A DNA stretch of 64,000 nucleotides from Bacillus pumilus (GCF_038738535.1 NZ_CP046128.1:2170001-2234000); one strand, 5' to 3'; counted from the first letter of the stretch, positions 17,100 through 28,569 are shown. Numbers and translations are program-made. Notes: generated by a model not told the origin, from the sequence alone.

Positions 17100-18221
17100 T
17101 TACATAAATTGAAATGGGTTTGTGTTCGATTCAGAAACAAAGAGCTGTACATCATACTTTTTATCTGAACATAGCGATTGAAGCTTCGCCTTTACGCCCT
17201 CTTTCATAATCTTTTCTGCATAATGCCCTGGGTCCACTACGTTCAGCCCGAGCATCATGGCATCATGGGCGACATGGAAATAAAGATCCCCTGTCACATA
17301 CACATCAGCACCCATTCTTTTCGCTTGATGAATGTATTTATTTCCGTCTCCGCCAAGCACAGCCACTTTTTTCACAACAGCGTCCTGATCACCTACAAAG
17401 CGAGCACCATTTACATCCAGCTTTGTCTTCACAAATCGTGTAAAATCTCCAAGGGTCATAGGCTCTCTTAGCTCCCCTATACGGCCAAGGCCTTTTTGAA
17501 TCGGAGGAAGATCTGTCGTGTGTACACTATAAGCGACTTCTTCATAAGGGTGTGCTTTGATCATTTCACGAATCACTTGTTTTTCTATACTTGCCGGGAA
17601 AATGGTTTCAATCCGCACTTCTTTGACAAATTCCAATTGACCGCTCTCACCAATGAACGGATCCGCATCTTCTGATGGCAAAAAGCTGCCTGTCCCCTCA
17701 TTTGAAAACGCGCAATGGCTGTAGTTGCCAATATGGCCTGCGCCCGCATTTCCTAAAGCTGTACGGATGGCTTCTTCAAATTCCTGCGGAACATACAGGG
17801 CAAGCTGTTTGATTTGATCTTCATATGTCGGGACTAACACACTTGTTTCTTCAAGCTCTAAAGCCTCCGCAAGCAAGTCATTGACTCCTCCATCAGCCAC
17901 ATCTAAATTCGTATGTGCCACATATACCGCAATATCATGTTTGATGCATTTCTCAATGATCCGTCCAGCTGGCTGATCTGTCGCTACATGTTTTAACGGA
18001 CGGAAGATCGGTGGATGGTGAGCAATAATGAGATCCACATTTCTTTCGATCGCCTCATCTACCACATTCTCTAATACATCCAAGGTGATCATGACATTGT
18101 TTACCTTTTTATTTAACGTCCCAATCTGGAGACCGATTTTGTCACCTTCTACGGCATATGCCTTTGGTGAAAATTGTTCAAATAATTGGATGATTTCATG
18201 TCCGTTTACTGTTTTAGCCAA
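17100..18221 (-). CDS. yqfO: NIF3/DUF34-family metal-binding protein (GTP cyclohydrolase I type 2 homologue)
   Basis: A 373-residue protein with the two-part NIF3 domain: an N-terminal half with AHHPPIF and VYVAHTNLD, and a C-terminal half with VTGDLYFHVAHDAMMLGLNVVDPGHYAEK, which supply the His/Asp ligands of a dinuclear metal site. Between them sits the PII-like insert (about residues 130-230) typical of the longer Bacillus form. The family is often annotated as a cyclohydrolase, but the true reaction is unsettled. It starts at TTG, with AAAGGAGG upstream, and overlaps the trmK stop by 8 bases, so the two are translationally coupled. Confidence 0.9.
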   Translation of the reverse strand: MAKTVNGHEIIQLFEQFSPKAYAVEGDKIGLQIGTLNKKVNNVMITLDVLENVVDEAIERNVDLIIAHHPPIFRPLKHVATDQPAGRIIEKCIKHDIAVYVAHTNLDVADGGVNDLLAEALELEETSVLVPTYEDQIKQLALYVPQEFEEAIRTALGNAGAGHIGNYSHCAFSNEGTGSFLPSEDADPFIGESGQLEFVKEVRIETIFPASIEKQVIREMIKAHPYEEVAYSVHTTDLPPIQKGLGRIGELREPMTLGDFTRFVKTKLDVNGARFVGDQDAVVKKVAVLGGDGNKYIHQAKRMGADVYVTGDLYFHVAHDAMMLGLNVVDPGHYAEKIMKEGVKAKLQSLCSDKKYDVQLFVSESNTNPFQFM

Positions 18222-18930
18222 CAGTCAAAACCTCCTTTAGAATCTTTATTTTTACATGCAGCTCTTCAAGGCGCTCCTCATTCTCTTCTGCCCGCGCTGC
18301 CTGCTGAATTTGACTTTCTATTTTCTCCATATGCTGAAGCTCTTGCATCCACTTGCGCCGGAAGACGTCGTTTTGCTCTTTCGCAAGAAACGGACCAACT
18401 AGCATGCCTGTTTCAATCGACATCCCTTCATAGGCTTTATCTTTGTCGCCTTTTTCTGCGATCATGATTTCGTATATTTTGCCATCCTCTTCTAAAATGA
18501 CTTCATCCATCAATTCATACCCCTCTTGATAGAGCCATAAACGAATGTGGTGAGCATGGATATTTGGCTGAAGAATGAGCCTCTCATGGCCTGCGAGCTT
18601 ATGCTTGCCATCATTTAAAATGCTTGCGATGAGTGCTCCGCCCATACCTGCAATCGTGATAGCATTCACTTCGCCCTTTTCAATAACTTCAAGGCCATTA
18701 CCTTTTCTGACCGAGATCTGGTCATCTAATTCAAGTCTATGTACTTGCTGCTTCGCCGATTGAAGCGGTCCCTCTGTAATTTCACCAGCAATGGCTTTTA
18801 CTGCTTTTTGATGCAGGATCGCATAGCATGGCAAATAGGCATGATCTGAGCCGATATCAGCAAAGACGGCCTCATGTGGTAAAAAGTCTGCGACTCTTTT
18901 TAATCGTTTTGATAAATTCATTTCATTCAT
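18214..18930 (-). CDS. trmK: tRNA (adenine(22)-N1)-methyltransferase TrmK
   Basis: A 238-residue Rossmann-fold methyltransferase that makes m1A22 in tRNA. SAM site: VFADIGSDHAYLPCYAIL; further motifs AIAGEITEGPLQSAKQQV and NAITIAGMGGALIASIL (the IAGMGG motif is diagnostic of the family). The C-terminal part is helical and charged, probably a coiled coil for tRNA contact. I chose ATG of MNEMNLSKR; a GTG three codons upstream is possible and the ribosome site is weak. It lies upstream of yqfO, as in B. subtilis (yqfN). Confidence 0.92.
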   Translation of the reverse strand: MNEMNLSKRLKRVADFLPHEAVFADIGSDHAYLPCYAILHQKAVKAIAGEITEGPLQSAKQQVHRLELDDQISVRKGNGLEVIEKGEVNAITIAGMGGALIASILNDGKHKLAGHERLILQPNIHAHHIRLWLYQEGYELMDEVILEEDGKIYEIMIAEKGDKDKAYEGMSIETGMLVGPFLAKEQNDVFRRKWMQELQHMEKIESQIQQAARAEENEERLEELHVKIKILKEVLTVG

Positions 18931-19050
18931 ACGTATCACTACTTTTCTTTAATGTTCATACTTGTCTATCTTATATAAATTATGGACTTTTTAAAAGTCG
19001 TTTTCAAATGAAAAAAGCTCTTCTGATGAAAAAGAGCTTTTTGCGTAACA

Positions 19051-19410
19051 TTATTTAATTTTGGATACCCATTCCGACATTTCATCGAGCTTTTCATTCG
19101 GGATCAGCCCGCCTGGCATCCCGTTGCCGCCTTCTTGAATTTTCTTCTTGATGTCTGCCACTTCAAGCTTGTCTCCAACGCCTTTTAATGCAGGACCTGC
19201 GCCGCCTTCATAGTTTTCCCCGTGACAGCTCAAACAGTTTTGCTTATACAATTCTTCCGGCGTCGCATTCGCTGTCTCTTCTTGTTTTTGCTCCTCGCCT
19301 CCAGAGGCGATTTTGTCTTCATCTTTCAACCCCTTCATTGATAAGAAAAAAGTGAGTCCAATACCTAAAATGGCAATCAATAAGAATGGTATAAGTGGAT
19401 TCCGTTTCAT
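19051..19410 (-). CDS. cccA: Cytochrome c550, membrane-anchored
   Basis: A 119-residue class I c-type cytochrome: one N-terminal membrane anchor (residues 5-24), a charged linker, and an external haem domain with CLSCH as the haem attachment motif and a distal methionine in GGNGMPGG. It carries electrons outside the membrane in the respiratory chain. The start MKRNPL is favoured because GGGGAGG lies 9 bases before its ATG. Sequence and place (between trmK and sigA) match B. subtilis CccA. The 257-base gap to sigA (19456-19712) is AT-rich and should hold the cccA promoter. Confidence 0.94.
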   Translation of the reverse strand: MKRNPLIPFLLIAILGIGLTFFLSMKGLKDEDKIASGGEEQKQEETANATPEELYKQNCLSCHGENYEGGAGPALKGVGDKLEVADIKKKIQEGGNGMPGGLIPNEKLDEMSEWVSKIK

Positions 19411-19679
19411 TTCTTTCATCCTCCCCTTTGTGAAAACCCCTTTGAGACTATGCAAACAATTCTAATTCTACTTTAATTTTACAAAAAGTAAACGAATTAT
19501 GATACAAAACTTTGGTCAAGTTCACAGATTAGACAAAAATGATACAAGATGAGAAATGAAGCCTTCAGCACATTTTGATGTATTTTTTATACATCTTTTC
19601 TCTAAGAACGTTGCAAATTCATTTGTTATTCAGTAAAATATAATCAGATTGAAAAAAGCGTTTTCATTTTTGATGAAGA

Positions 19680-19708
19680 AAGAACGGATCTCTTTCAAGA
19701 TCCGTCCA
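19680..19708 (-). terminator. Terminator of sigA operon
   Basis: ACGGATCT / AGATCCGT stem with a 6-base loop just after sigA; minus-strand tail TTCTTTCTTC. Confidence 0.7.
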
Positions 19709-19712
19709 GTTT

Positions 19713-20834
19713 CTACTCTAAGAAGTCTTTTAATCGTTTACTTCTGCTTGGGTGTCTTAATTTACGCAGAGCTTTCGCTTCAATTTGGCGGATACGCTCT
19801 CTTGTGACGCCGAACACCTTTCCAACCTCTTCTAACGTACGTGTTCTTCCGTCATCTAGTCCGAAGCGTAGTCTCAGTACATTTTCTTCACGGTCCGTTA
19901 GCGTGTCTAATACATCTTCAAGCTGCTCTTTTAACAATTCGTATGCAGCATGGTCAGATGGAGATGTCGCCTCTTGGTCTTCAATAAAATCACCAAGATG
20001 CGAGTCATCTTCTTCACCAATAGGTGTTTCTAAAGATACAGGCTCTTGCGCAATTTTAAGAATTTCTCTTACCTTTTCTGGAGTTAAATCCATGTCTTCA
20101 GCAATTTCCTCTGGCGTTGGTTCTCTGCCTAGGTCTTGCAGAAGCTGTCTTTGAACACGGATCAATTTATTAATGGTTTCCACCATATGAACCGGGATCC
20201 TGATTGTTCTGGCCTGATCGGCAATCGCACGCGTGATCGCCTGTCTAATCCACCAGGTTGCATATGTTGAGAATTTGTATCCTTTGCGGTAATCAAACTT
20301 CTCAACTGCCTTCATAAGACCCATGTTTCCTTCTTGAATCAAGTCAAGGAACAGCATACCACGACCGACGTAGCGTTTCGCGATGCTGACAACGAGACGA
20401 AGGTTTGCTTCCGCTAATCTTCTTTTTGATTCCTCATCGCCTTCTTCGATCTTTTGAGCATACGTAATTTCTTCTTTAGCAGATAACAAATTGACGCGTC
20501 CGATTTCTTTTAAGTACATACGAACAGGATCATTAATTTTGACACCTGGTGGTACGCTTAAATCATTCAGGTCAAATTCCTCTTCTGCTTTAGCCAGCTG
20601 CTGAACATTTGGGTCTTCTGTCTCTTCGTTTTCACTGATGAGCTCTACACCCTGTTCGCCTAAGTATTCATAGTATTCATCCATTTGGTCTGATTCAATT
20701 TCAAAGCTAGACATACGCTCTGCAATTTCTTCGTATGTTAAAACGCCCCGTTTTTTACCCGTTTCAGTGAGCTTATCTCTCACCTGTTCATAGGTTAATT
20801 CAGTTTCGGTTTCGTGGGCTTGTTTATCAGCCAT
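19713..20834 (-). CDS. sigA: Primary RNA polymerase sigma factor SigA
   Basis: The housekeeping sigma factor, 373 residues, close to the 371 of B. subtilis. Visible parts: N-terminal region 1.1 (to about residue 100), region 1.2/2 starting [16 protein letters not shown], core-binding [17 protein letters not shown], -10-recognition region 2.4 in [14 protein letters not shown], region 3, and region 4.2 with the -35 helix-turn-helix [20 protein letters not shown]. The start is MADKQAHE with AAGGAGG upstream; a longer open frame upstream has no ribosome site. It is the last gene of yqxD-dnaG-sigA. Confidence 0.98.
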   Translation of the reverse strand: MADKQAHETETELTYEQVRDKLTETGKKRGVLTYEEIAERMSSFEIESDQMDEYYEYLGEQGVELISENEETEDPNVQQLAKAEEEFDLNDLSVPPGVKINDPVRMYLKEIGRVNLLSAKEEITYAQKIEEGDEESKRRLAEANLRLVVSIAKRYVGRGMLFLDLIQEGNMGLMKAVEKFDYRKGYKFSTYATWWIRQAITRAIADQARTIRIPVHMVETINKLIRVQRQLLQDLGREPTPEEIAEDMDLTPEKVREILKIAQEPVSLETPIGEEDDSHLGDFIEDQEATSPSDHAAYELLKEQLEDVLDTLTDREENVLRLRFGLDDGRTRTLEEVGKVFGVTRERIRQIEAKALRKLRHPSRSKRLKDFLE

Positions 20835-21035
20835 TATGGATCCCTCCTTCCAAAGCTTGCAACGAATTCTAAAGTAACTTGCGATTTGCTTTCGCTCTGC
20901 TTTTCTCTCTTTATCAAACAGATGAGCAAATAGGAATAAAATAAATAATGATGAAGGCAAGATGCTTGCGGTCTTATGCTCCTCCCGTAAAGGATTCATT
21001 GCCAGCCGTAAGTCTTGTCATAAATATTAGACGTA

Positions 21036-22865
21036 TTACTTCAGCGAACGGTTCAACTGAATAATTTCTTTTGCAAGTGTTGCCGCTTTGAAGAAATCTT
21101 TTTGCCTCTCCGCTTCTGCACGTTCTAGTTCTTTTTCCTTTATCATTGACAAATTCCGATGATTCAACACTTTTTTTACATAATCACTTAATTCAGCTTC
21201 ACTTAGTTCGTCTCCAACTTGAATCATGAATATATCCGTCAGAAGCTGATTGATGACATCATCTTCTATACGGTTCATCAGATGCTGCGGCGTTGGTTCT
21301 TTGCCTTCTTCATACAAAGCATAAATGTACGTGGCCAGCGCCCTGTGAGAATCTATATTAAATTCAATCCCTACTCTGTCAAGTACTTTTCGGATCACGT
21401 CATCACTTTTTAACATATGAGCAAGCAGCATTCGCTCTGCATTTTCATATGCTGGCCGCAGACGCTTTCTTCTTACCTGTGTTGACAGATGTGCACGCCG
21501 TTTTTCAAGCCCGCTTTCTTCCTGTGTGCTTTTGGCTTCTTGCCGCTGCTGTTTTTCAAACAGCTCCAGTTGTTCTTTTAATGAATCAAGTGAGATCGAG
21601 AACTCTCCAGCAAGCTGTTTCATGTAAATCTCTTGTTCCAAGGAACCGTTTAACCGGCTAATTTCTCGGAGTACCTGCTTCATATAAGTAAGCCGGTCTC
21701 CTTCGTCAGATAAATTCTTTCCCCTACGGAAAAAGTTCATCTTAAAAGTCATTAATGTCACACTTGCATCTATGATGTCATTCCTAAATTTCTCGCCGCC
21801 ATATTTACGAATGTAATCATCTGGATCAAGTCCATCTGGTATCATGGCAACGCGAACTTTACATCCTCTTTTTCCAAGCAAATCTGATGCTTTCATGGTG
21901 GCTTCATAACCGGCCGTGTCAGAGTCATAGCAAAGAATGATCTCTTCTACGTTACGTCTGAGAAGTTTTACGTGCTCTTCTGTTAGAGACGTACCCATTG
22001 TTGCAACACTTTCGCCGACACCTGATGTGACAGCTGAAATGACGTCAGCAAATCCTTCGAAAAGAACCGCCCGTTCGCGTTTTCGTATATGCATACGCGC
22101 GTCATGAAAGTGATAAAGCAGCTTACTTTTATGAAAAAGTGGCGTTTCAGGACTATTCATATACTTAGGCTGCTGATCACCAAGCGATCTTCCGGAAAAA
22201 GCGACAACTGTCCCATGATGATCATGAATGGGAAACATCACACGATCCCTAAAGCGGTCAAAAAAGCCTGTTCCGTTTTCACGTTGAATCAAAAGACCAG
22301 CCTTCTCCATCATCACAGGATCAAACCCTCGTTTTTCTAAAAACTTGGTCACGAAATCCCAAGAGTCAAGAGCATATCCGATCTCAAACTTGGCAATTGT
22401 TTCATCCGTAAAGCCTCTCGCCCGTAAATAATCGAGTGCGTTTTGACCTTCCTTTGTATTTACCAGCAAATGGTGGTAAAATTTCTTAAGAAGCTCATGC
22501 GCTTCAATCATTTTATGATCTGCAGTGTCCTCTTGCTGTGAGGAGCTGACCTGAGCATTTGCTACATGATCAGGCAAATCAATATGGTACTTATCAGCAA
22601 CATGTGAAACGGCTTCAATAAATGAGTAGCCTTCCATTTGTCTGAGGAACGAAAATACATTACCTCCTGCACCACAGCCAAAACAATGGAAGATTTGCTT
22701 ATCTGCTGAAACAGAGAATGAAGGAGTATTTTCACCATGGAATGGACAAAGACCGAAGTAATTTCGACCTTGCTTTCTAAGCTGTACGTATTCTCCAATC
22801 ACTTCGACAATGTCTGCGTTTTTTTGGATTTGCTCCAAAAGTTCATCTGGTATACGTTTGCTCAT
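21036..22865 (-). CDS. dnaG: DNA primase DnaG
   Basis: DnaG makes RNA primers at the replication fork. The 609-residue protein has the CHC2 zinc finger (Cys40, His43, Cys61, Cys64 in CPFHGE...HCFGCG), the RNA-polymerase core with RVMFPIHD and the TOPRIM domain with [10 protein letters not shown] and [13 protein letters not shown], and a helical C-terminal domain (from about residue 450) that binds DnaB-type helicase. A weak ribosome site (GGAGTG) precedes the ATG. The 201-base spacer to sigA should carry regulatory sequence, but I could not fix a promoter in it. Confidence 0.97.
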   Translation of the reverse strand: MSKRIPDELLEQIQKNADIVEVIGEYVQLRKQGRNYFGLCPFHGENTPSFSVSADKQIFHCFGCGAGGNVFSFLRQMEGYSFIEAVSHVADKYHIDLPDHVANAQVSSSQQEDTADHKMIEAHELLKKFYHHLLVNTKEGQNALDYLRARGFTDETIAKFEIGYALDSWDFVTKFLEKRGFDPVMMEKAGLLIQRENGTGFFDRFRDRVMFPIHDHHGTVVAFSGRSLGDQQPKYMNSPETPLFHKSKLLYHFHDARMHIRKRERAVLFEGFADVISAVTSGVGESVATMGTSLTEEHVKLLRRNVEEIILCYDSDTAGYEATMKASDLLGKRGCKVRVAMIPDGLDPDDYIRKYGGEKFRNDIIDASVTLMTFKMNFFRRGKNLSDEGDRLTYMKQVLREISRLNGSLEQEIYMKQLAGEFSISLDSLKEQLELFEKQQRQEAKSTQEESGLEKRRAHLSTQVRRKRLRPAYENAERMLLAHMLKSDDVIRKVLDRVGIEFNIDSHRALATYIYALYEEGKEPTPQHLMNRIEDDVINQLLTDIFMIQVGDELSEAELSDYVKKVLNHRNLSMIKEKELERAEAERQKDFFKAATLAKEIIQLNRSLK

Positions 22866-22897
22866 CCTATAACACTCCGTCGTACATTATTCGCCTT

Positions 22898-23398
22898 TTA
22901 ATTCAAAAATCCTTCATGATTCGACAGGATTTTTTGTAGCTGCGCAATAAATCGCTTTTTATCCTCTTCTAAAAGCTTTTTGGGACCTTTTCCATATACA
23001 CCTTTTCTTCGCTGTTTACTGGAAACATGTCTGCGTTCCAAATCAAAATCAATTGTTTCGTTTGTGTACATCCGTCCTCTTTCAGACAGTACAATGACCT
23101 GTCTTGGAAGCAGTAAGGAGGCAAGACCAATGTCTTGGGTGACGACAATATCATGCGCGGCAGCTGAGTTCGCAATGACTAAATCCGCTGCTTCCTTATG
23201 TGTATCTACAAACCGCCAATCTTCAAGTGGAGATCTTTTGGTTTGAAAATGCTCATATGAAGCAATGAACATCACAGGTACTTGAAATTGAGATGCGACA
23301 GAAAGGATTTCGTCTTTTACAGGACAAGCATCTGCATCGACATAAATCGCCCTCTCTTGTTTATGTTCATTCAGGTGACTAATTCTCCATCCCTCCAC
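22898..23398 (-). CDS. yqxD: YaiI/YqxD-family protein (UPF0178)
   Basis: A 166-residue protein of the YaiI/YqxD family, related in fold to NYN/PIN-like nucleases: [14 protein letters not shown] at the start, [24 protein letters not shown] in the middle, and [13 protein letters not shown] near the end. Its activity is unproven. The start is uncertain: GTG at the 5' end has only a weak site, and the conserved domain begins about 17 codons later without an obvious ATG. It heads the dnaG-sigA operon, as in B. subtilis. Confidence 0.85.
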   Translation of the reverse strand: MEGWRISHLNEHKQERAIYVDADACPVKDEILSVASQFQVPVMFIASYEHFQTKRSPLEDWRFVDTHKEAADLVIANSAAAHDIVVTQDIGLASLLLPRQVIVLSERGRMYTNETIDFDLERRHVSSKQRRKGVYGKGPKKLLEEDKKRFIAQLQKILSNHEGFLN

Positions 23399-23632
23399 CT
23401 TATTCCTGCTTTAGAGAAGCAAAAAGACCATACTTTCCCCCCATATAGCAAACAACAGTAAAACTCATTTTGTCGAAAAGTTATGTTCAGAATCACTTGA
23501 CTTCTGCCAATATTAGTTTATTCGTTCTTGACTTAACTTAAACCTAAAATCAATCATTTTATCACAATTTTTTATTATAATACAAATGCAGCAAATATGC
23601 CATTGTTTTTGTTTACCCGTTTCCCACCATAG

Positions 23633-23663
23633 GAAAAACCCAGGAGGAGCATCCTGAGTTTAT
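23633..23663 (-). terminator. Terminator of ppsR
   Basis: AAACTCAGGA / TCCTGGGTTT stem with one mismatch, followed by TTTCC on the minus strand. The rest of the 261-base gap to yqxD is AT-rich and must contain the yqxD-dnaG-sigA promoter; I could not single one out. Confidence 0.75.
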
Positions 23664-24481
23664 TCGGAACCTCTTTTGGTCAGCATTTGATGAATGACAT
23701 TTGCCGTTTCCTCAACTGCTTTATTCGATACATCAACGACTTGACAGTTAATGCGGTCCACCACTTTTTCAAAATACTCTAGTTCTTCTTTAATCCGCTC
23801 AATGTTCGCATAAATTGCGCGATCATTTAAACCTAGAGATTTCAAACGCTCTTTACGAATATGATTTAGTTTGTCTGGACTGATTTTTAGACCGATGCAT
23901 TTTTTTGGATCAACTGAAAATAACTCCTCTGGCGGATCTACTTCAGGAACAATTGGAACGTTCGCTACCTTCAGCCGTTTATGCGCCAAGTATTGAGATA
24001 ATGGTGTCTTAGATGTGCGTGATACACCGATGAGCACAATATCAGCCTTTAGAATGCCTCTTGGGTCTCTGCCGTCATCATACTTCACTGCGAACTCAAT
24101 GGCTTCAACCTTTTTAAAATAGTCCTCATCTAATTGACGTACACGCCCCGGCTCATGTTTCGCTTCATTTCCATAAGCAGTCTCCATTTTATCGATGAGT
24201 GGTCCGATGATGTCATAATAAACGACTCCGTTTGCTTCTGCCTCTTCAATTAAGAATTGGCGCATTTCTGGCACAACAAGAGTAAAGCAGACGATTCCGT
24301 TATCTGCTTTCGCCAGTGAAATGACTTCTTTAATCGTACCGACATCCTCTACATACGGAATTCTTCTAATATTTGAATGGTCTGATGAACCGCCATCAAA
24401 TTGGCTAAGTGCCGCTTTGACCACGAGCTCTGCCGTTTCTCCTACTGAATCTGATACCACAAAAATTACGCGATTACTCAT
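23660..24481 (-). CDS. ppsR: Pyruvate, water dikinase / PPDK regulatory kinase-phosphorylase (PSRP/PpsR)
   Basis: A 273-residue bifunctional serine/threonine kinase and pyrophosphorylase of the DUF299 family, which switches PEP-synthesising dikinases off and on. Motifs: [17 protein letters not shown] at the start and the P-loop-like [16 protein letters not shown] near residue 150. GAGGGG precedes ATG. It follows ccpN with 25 bases between, forming the ccpN-ppsR (yqzB-yqfL) pair of B. subtilis; the pairing with a gluconeogenesis repressor suits a role around PEP. Confidence 0.92.
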   Translation of the reverse strand: MSNRVIFVVSDSVGETAELVVKAALSQFDGGSSDHSNIRRIPYVEDVGTIKEVISLAKADNGIVCFTLVVPEMRQFLIEEAEANGVVYYDIIGPLIDKMETAYGNEAKHEPGRVRQLDEDYFKKVEAIEFAVKYDDGRDPRGILKADIVLIGVSRTSKTPLSQYLAHKRLKVANVPIVPEVDPPEELFSVDPKKCIGLKISPDKLNHIRKERLKSLGLNDRAIYANIERIKEELEYFEKVVDRINCQVVDVSNKAVEETANVIHQMLTKRGSE

Positions 24482-24506
24482 AACATCCCCTCGCAGTCTT
24501 CTGTAA

Positions 24507-25145
24507 TTAGATTATTTCATTCTCCGATAAGCTAACAAGTATTTTCGTCATGTTTGTTTTCGTAATTCTGCCGACCACTTCAAAGCCTTTATCCGTATCT
24601 TTTATAACAGGAAGTGCATCTATCTGCTTTTCAATCAAGTGCTTCGCCACATCCATAATAAAATCTTCCTTGCGGCAAACGGTGATGTTCGGCATTCTTG
24701 TCATAATAATATGGACAGGGATAGATGGAAGCTCCTGTTTTCCAATACTTGCGCGAAGGAGGTCTTTCCTTGACAACACGCCTGTTAAAATAGAGTGATC
24801 ATCCACAACGAATAATGTGCCCACATCCTCTAAAAACATCGTACAAATCGCATCATAAACTGAAACATTCTCATGTATCACCACTGGAATGGATTGAAAA
24901 TCTTTTACTTGAAGTTTTTTCAGCTTATCTGCTAGAAGCTGCGTGCCTGTTTTTCCTGTGAAAAAGTAGCCGACCCTTGGTCTTGCTTCTAAAAAGCCTG
25001 ACATCGTTAATATGGCTAAATCCGGTCTGAGGGTCGCCCTAGTTAAGTTCAGCCGATCGGCGATATGCTCTCCAGTGATCGGACCATTCTCTTTGACAAT
25101 CTGTAAAATCTGCTCTTGCCGTTTATTTAACTCGATTGTACTCAC
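24507..25145 (-). CDS. ccpN: Transcriptional repressor CcpN (gluconeogenic genes)
   Basis: CcpN represses gapB and pckA in the presence of glucose in B. subtilis. The 212-residue protein has an N-terminal winged helix ([36 protein letters not shown]) and two CBS domains, one starting near [18 protein letters not shown] and one ending [13 protein letters not shown], which bind adenine nucleotides. The start is set at GTG-AGT-ACA ([10 protein letters not shown]) by likeness to B. subtilis; AAAGGTG sits unusually close to it. Confidence 0.93.
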   Translation of the reverse strand: MSTIELNKRQEQILQIVKENGPITGEHIADRLNLTRATLRPDLAILTMSGFLEARPRVGYFFTGKTGTQLLADKLKKLQVKDFQSIPVVIHENVSVYDAICTMFLEDVGTLFVVDDHSILTGVLSRKDLLRASIGKQELPSIPVHIIMTRMPNITVCRKEDFIMDVAKHLIEKQIDALPVIKDTDKGFEVVGRITKTNMTKILVSLSENEII

Positions 25146-25266
25146 CACCTTTAAATAGAGAGAGCGAATCTTTACTTTATGTATATCATTTTCATAACTC
25201 ATCATATTATAGCGCATCTTTGTCCGAATGAAACAAAAATCCACTCAAAAACCGTGAATTAAATGA

Positions 25267-25304
25267 GTAAAAAACGATTGCCCTTCGAAAAAGGCAACCG
25301 TTCT
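25267..25304 (-). terminator. Terminator of glyQS
   Basis: AACGGTTGCC / GGCAATCGTT stem, followed by TTTTTTA on the minus strand. Confidence 0.85.
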
Positions 25305-25311
25305 TAGGTAT

Positions 25312-27357
25312 TTATTTTACAATTAAATTGTTCATATTCGCAAATGATTGAATGACTTTGGCTAGTTTGACCATTTGCGCCAAACGATTTCGCTTCAGCT
25401 TTTCATCATCCGCATGTACCATTGTGTGATCGAAATAATGAACAATCGGTGTTTTTAACGTATCTAGCGCCTCAAGTGCTGCGCTGTATTGCCCTGCTGC
25501 TACATGTTCCTTGACAGCTGTCTCTACTTGTTGATACGCCTCATATAGCTTTTGCTCATGCTCATTTTCAAACAGCTCAGGCTGAATCTCTGCATCTTCC
25601 CCTTTTTTACTGATTGAAATGACGCGTCCTAATGCTTCTGCCGTTTCTTTGAAGCTTTCTTGTTTCACGCTCTCTTCAAGAACAGCTGCTTTTTTCACGA
25701 CTGCATAAGGTTCAATATTTTCAACATCCAGCACTGCATCCACAACATCATGACGGATATGCTCTGCTTGGAGGACATATTTTAAACGGTGTGTCAAAAA
25801 TTCAATCAGAGCAGCTTCATGTTCTGCTTCTACTTGAGCAAGTGCCAAAAGCTCTTTAAATGAAATATTCCAATGACGATCGAGCAGGATTTGAACGATA
25901 CCGCTCGCTTGTCTTCTCAGTCCATAAGGGTCTTGAGAGCCTGTTGGAATGACATCAATTGAGAAGAAGGAACAAATAGAATCCAGCTTATCTGCTACTG
26001 CCACAATCGCACCAATCAAAGTGGAGGGCGCCTCATCACCGGCAAAGCGCGGCATATAGTGCTCGTTGATACTCTTTGCCACTTCTTCATGTTCGCCAAG
26101 TGCTTTTGCATATTTCTCGCCCATGATTCCTTGTAATTCTGGGAATTCATAGACCATTTGAGTCACAAGATCAAACTTCGAAATACTTGCTGCTCTTGCC
26201 ACTCGTTTTGTCGTTTCGTCATCTGCACCGACATGCGCTGCTAGACGGGTCGCAATGTCTGCCACTCTCTTTAGCTTGTCGCCAATTGTGCCAAGTTTCT
26301 CATGGAATACAACTTTATCAAGCTTCTTAATATTGTCATCAATGACTAGTTTTTCGTCTTCTTTATAGAAGAATGCAGCATCTGATAAACGTGCACGAAG
26401 TACTTTTTCGTTCCCTCTTGCGACATTTTCAAGCGCCTCACTGTTTCCATTTCTGACCGTAATAAAGTGCGGCAATAATTCCCCTTGCTCATTTTTCACA
26501 GGGAAGTAGCGCTGATGCTCTTTCATTGTGGTCACTAATACTTCTTCCGGCAATGCAAGGAATTCTTCTTCAAAGGAACCAGAAAGCACCGTTGGATATT
26601 CTACAAGATCGTTGACTTCTTCTAGAAGCTCAGGATCAACAGGAATGACCCAGCCTTTTTCTGAAGATAGGGCATTTAGCTGCTTAGTAATGGATTGTTT
26701 TCTTTTATCTGAATCTGCAATGACAAATTGATCGCGCAATGTTTGCTCATAAGAAGCAGGCGAGTCGATGGTGGCTGCCCTACCAAGGAAACGGTGTCCT
26801 CTTGTCTCACGGCCGCTTTTCACCCCAGCAATTTCAACAGGTACAATCTCCTCTCCAAATAAACAAACAATCCATTTAATCGGACGGATATAGCGTAAAT
26901 CTTTACTTCCCCATCTCATGTTCTTTGGAAAACTTAATGAGGCGGCGATCTCACCTAACGCTGGCAGAAGGTCTTTGACTTGCTTTCCTTCTTGAAACTT
27001 TTGGACATGAACGTAGTCCACTCCTTTGATCTCTTTAAAATAGAGATCAGCTGTTGAGGCACCTTGTCCGCGGGCAAAGCCTTCTGCTGCTTTTGTCCAA
27101 TTGCCTTCAGCATCTTTCGCAATCTTTTTAGCTGGGCCTTTTGCTTCTTCTTTGATGTCTTCTTGTTTTTCTGCGACACCTTTCACGAGTACAGCAAGAC
27201 GTCTTGGTGAGTTGAATAAAGCAACATCTTCAAATGAAATATTTTGCGTTTCAAACCATGCTTTTACTTTCTCACCTAGCTGCTTTGTGCTTTCCGGCAT
27301 GAAACGAGCCGGCATCTCTTCTAAGCCAATTTCGAGTAATACATCTTGTTTATTCAT
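25312..27357 (-). CDS. glyS: Glycyl-tRNA synthetase beta subunit
   Basis: The 681-residue beta subunit of the bacterial alpha2-beta2 glycyl-tRNA synthetase; it binds tRNA. It opens with [17 protein letters not shown], typical of GlyS, has a B3/B4-like and HD-like middle part, and ends in a DALR anticodon-binding region. It overlaps the end of glyQ by 8 bases; GGAGG lies within the last glyQ codons, 9 bases before the ATG, so expression of the two subunits is coupled. Confidence 0.97.
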
Positions 27358-28237
27358 GAGAAGCCGCCTCCTCTTTTAGCATAGGGAATCCCAATTTTTC
27401 TCGTTCTTCATAATATGTTTTGGCTACTTTTCTGGCTAACTGGCGCACTCTTCCGATATAGCCAGTTCGCTCGGTAACAGAAATCGCGCCCTTTGCATCG
27501 AGCAGATTAAACGTATGAGAGCATTTGAGCACATAATCGTATGCTGGGTGAACAAGCCCTTTGTCCATTTGGCTATGCGCTTCCTTCTCATAGGTCGTAA
27601 ATAACTCAAACAGCATGTCAGTATTAGATGTTTCAAATGTATAAACAGAGTGCTCATATTCAGCCATTAAGAATAAATCTCTGACTGTAAACCCGTCTGT
27701 CCATTCAAGATCGAAGACATTTTCTTTGTCCTGGATGTAGGAAGCAAGACGTTCAATACCGTATGTGATTTCAACGGAAACAGGCTTACATTCTAAGCCG
27801 CCGACTTGCTGGAAATACGTGAATTGTGTAATTTCCATCCCATCAAGCCATACTTCCCAGCCAAGTCCTGCACAGCCAAGAGATGGGTTTTCCCAGTTGT
27901 CTTCCACAAAACGAATATCATGTTTCAGCGGGTCAATACCAAGTGCTTTCAATGATTCAAGATACAGTTCTTGAATATTGTCAGGTGACGGCTTAATGAT
28001 CACTTGAAATTGATGATGCTGATACAATCTATTTGGGTTTTCTCCATATCTGCCATCAGCCGGGCGTCTTGAAGGCTCTACATATGCTACCTTCCACGGC
28101 TCTGGGCCAATGCTTCGCAGGAACGTGTATGGACTCATCGTTCCGGCACCTTTTTCTGTGTCATACGCCTGCATTAATACGCAGCCTTCATTTGACCAAT
28201 GCTTTTGCAGCGTCAAAATCATGTCTTGAATATTCAA
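27350..28237 (-). CDS. glyQ: Glycyl-tRNA synthetase alpha subunit
   Basis: The catalytic alpha subunit (295 residues), a class II synthetase that charges glycine onto tRNA. Seen: [21 protein letters not shown], the class II motif region [32 protein letters not shown], ending [18 protein letters not shown] and [13 protein letters not shown]. It begins at TTG-AAT-ATT (MNIQDM), with GGAGGTG six bases upstream; the longer open frame runs back through the T-box leader and is not coding. Controlled by the T-box upstream. Confidence 0.97.
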
Positions 28238-28312
28238 TGATCGCACCTCCATCTTTTCTACACCATCCGCTATGATATGGCGGGTGGGGATGAGAACCTC
28301 GTAAGAGAACAC

Positions 28313-28487
28313 AAAAACTCCCGTCTCTATGCTCGCAAGGCTCCTTGCAAACATAGGGACGAGAGTTTTTCCCGCGGTTCCACCCTATTTGCTGGTGTCG
28401 TAGCATCCAGCCGCTTTGTTTTACGTTGCTCAAGAATGCCTTTCGTTACGCCTCCATCCTTAGCTCACACCGCCCTAAGGTCGCTTT
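28313..28487 (-). promoter_or_regulatory. Glycine T-box riboswitch of glyQS
   Basis: The minus strand shows the T-box core AGGGTGGAACCGCGGG (28371-28386), preceded by a stem I region that includes a GGC glycine-codon candidate, and followed by a long terminator hairpin (28313-28370; outer arms AAAACTC and GAGTTTT) ending in a U-tract. Uncharged glycyl-tRNA would pair with the T-box and favour the antiterminator. This fills the largest gene-free stretch of the window (28238-28569). Confidence 0.95.
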
Positions 28488-28493
28488 TAATGA

Positions 28494-28521
28494 ATTCTGC
28501 GTAAGTACTTCTTTCTGTCAA
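28494..28521 (-). promoter_or_regulatory. Promoter of the glyQS T-box operon
   Basis: Perfect TTGACA, 16-base spacer, CAGAAT (4 of 6). It lies directly upstream of the T-box leader. Confidence 0.6.
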
Positions 28522-28569
28522 TGCAACATATTTTATCTTAGATGATCTTACAAAAAGTCATGGGAGATG

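Noticed and set aside
23576-23581. TATAAT on the plus strand between ppsR and yqxD
   Set aside because: No -35 at a usable distance and no plus-strand gene downstream.
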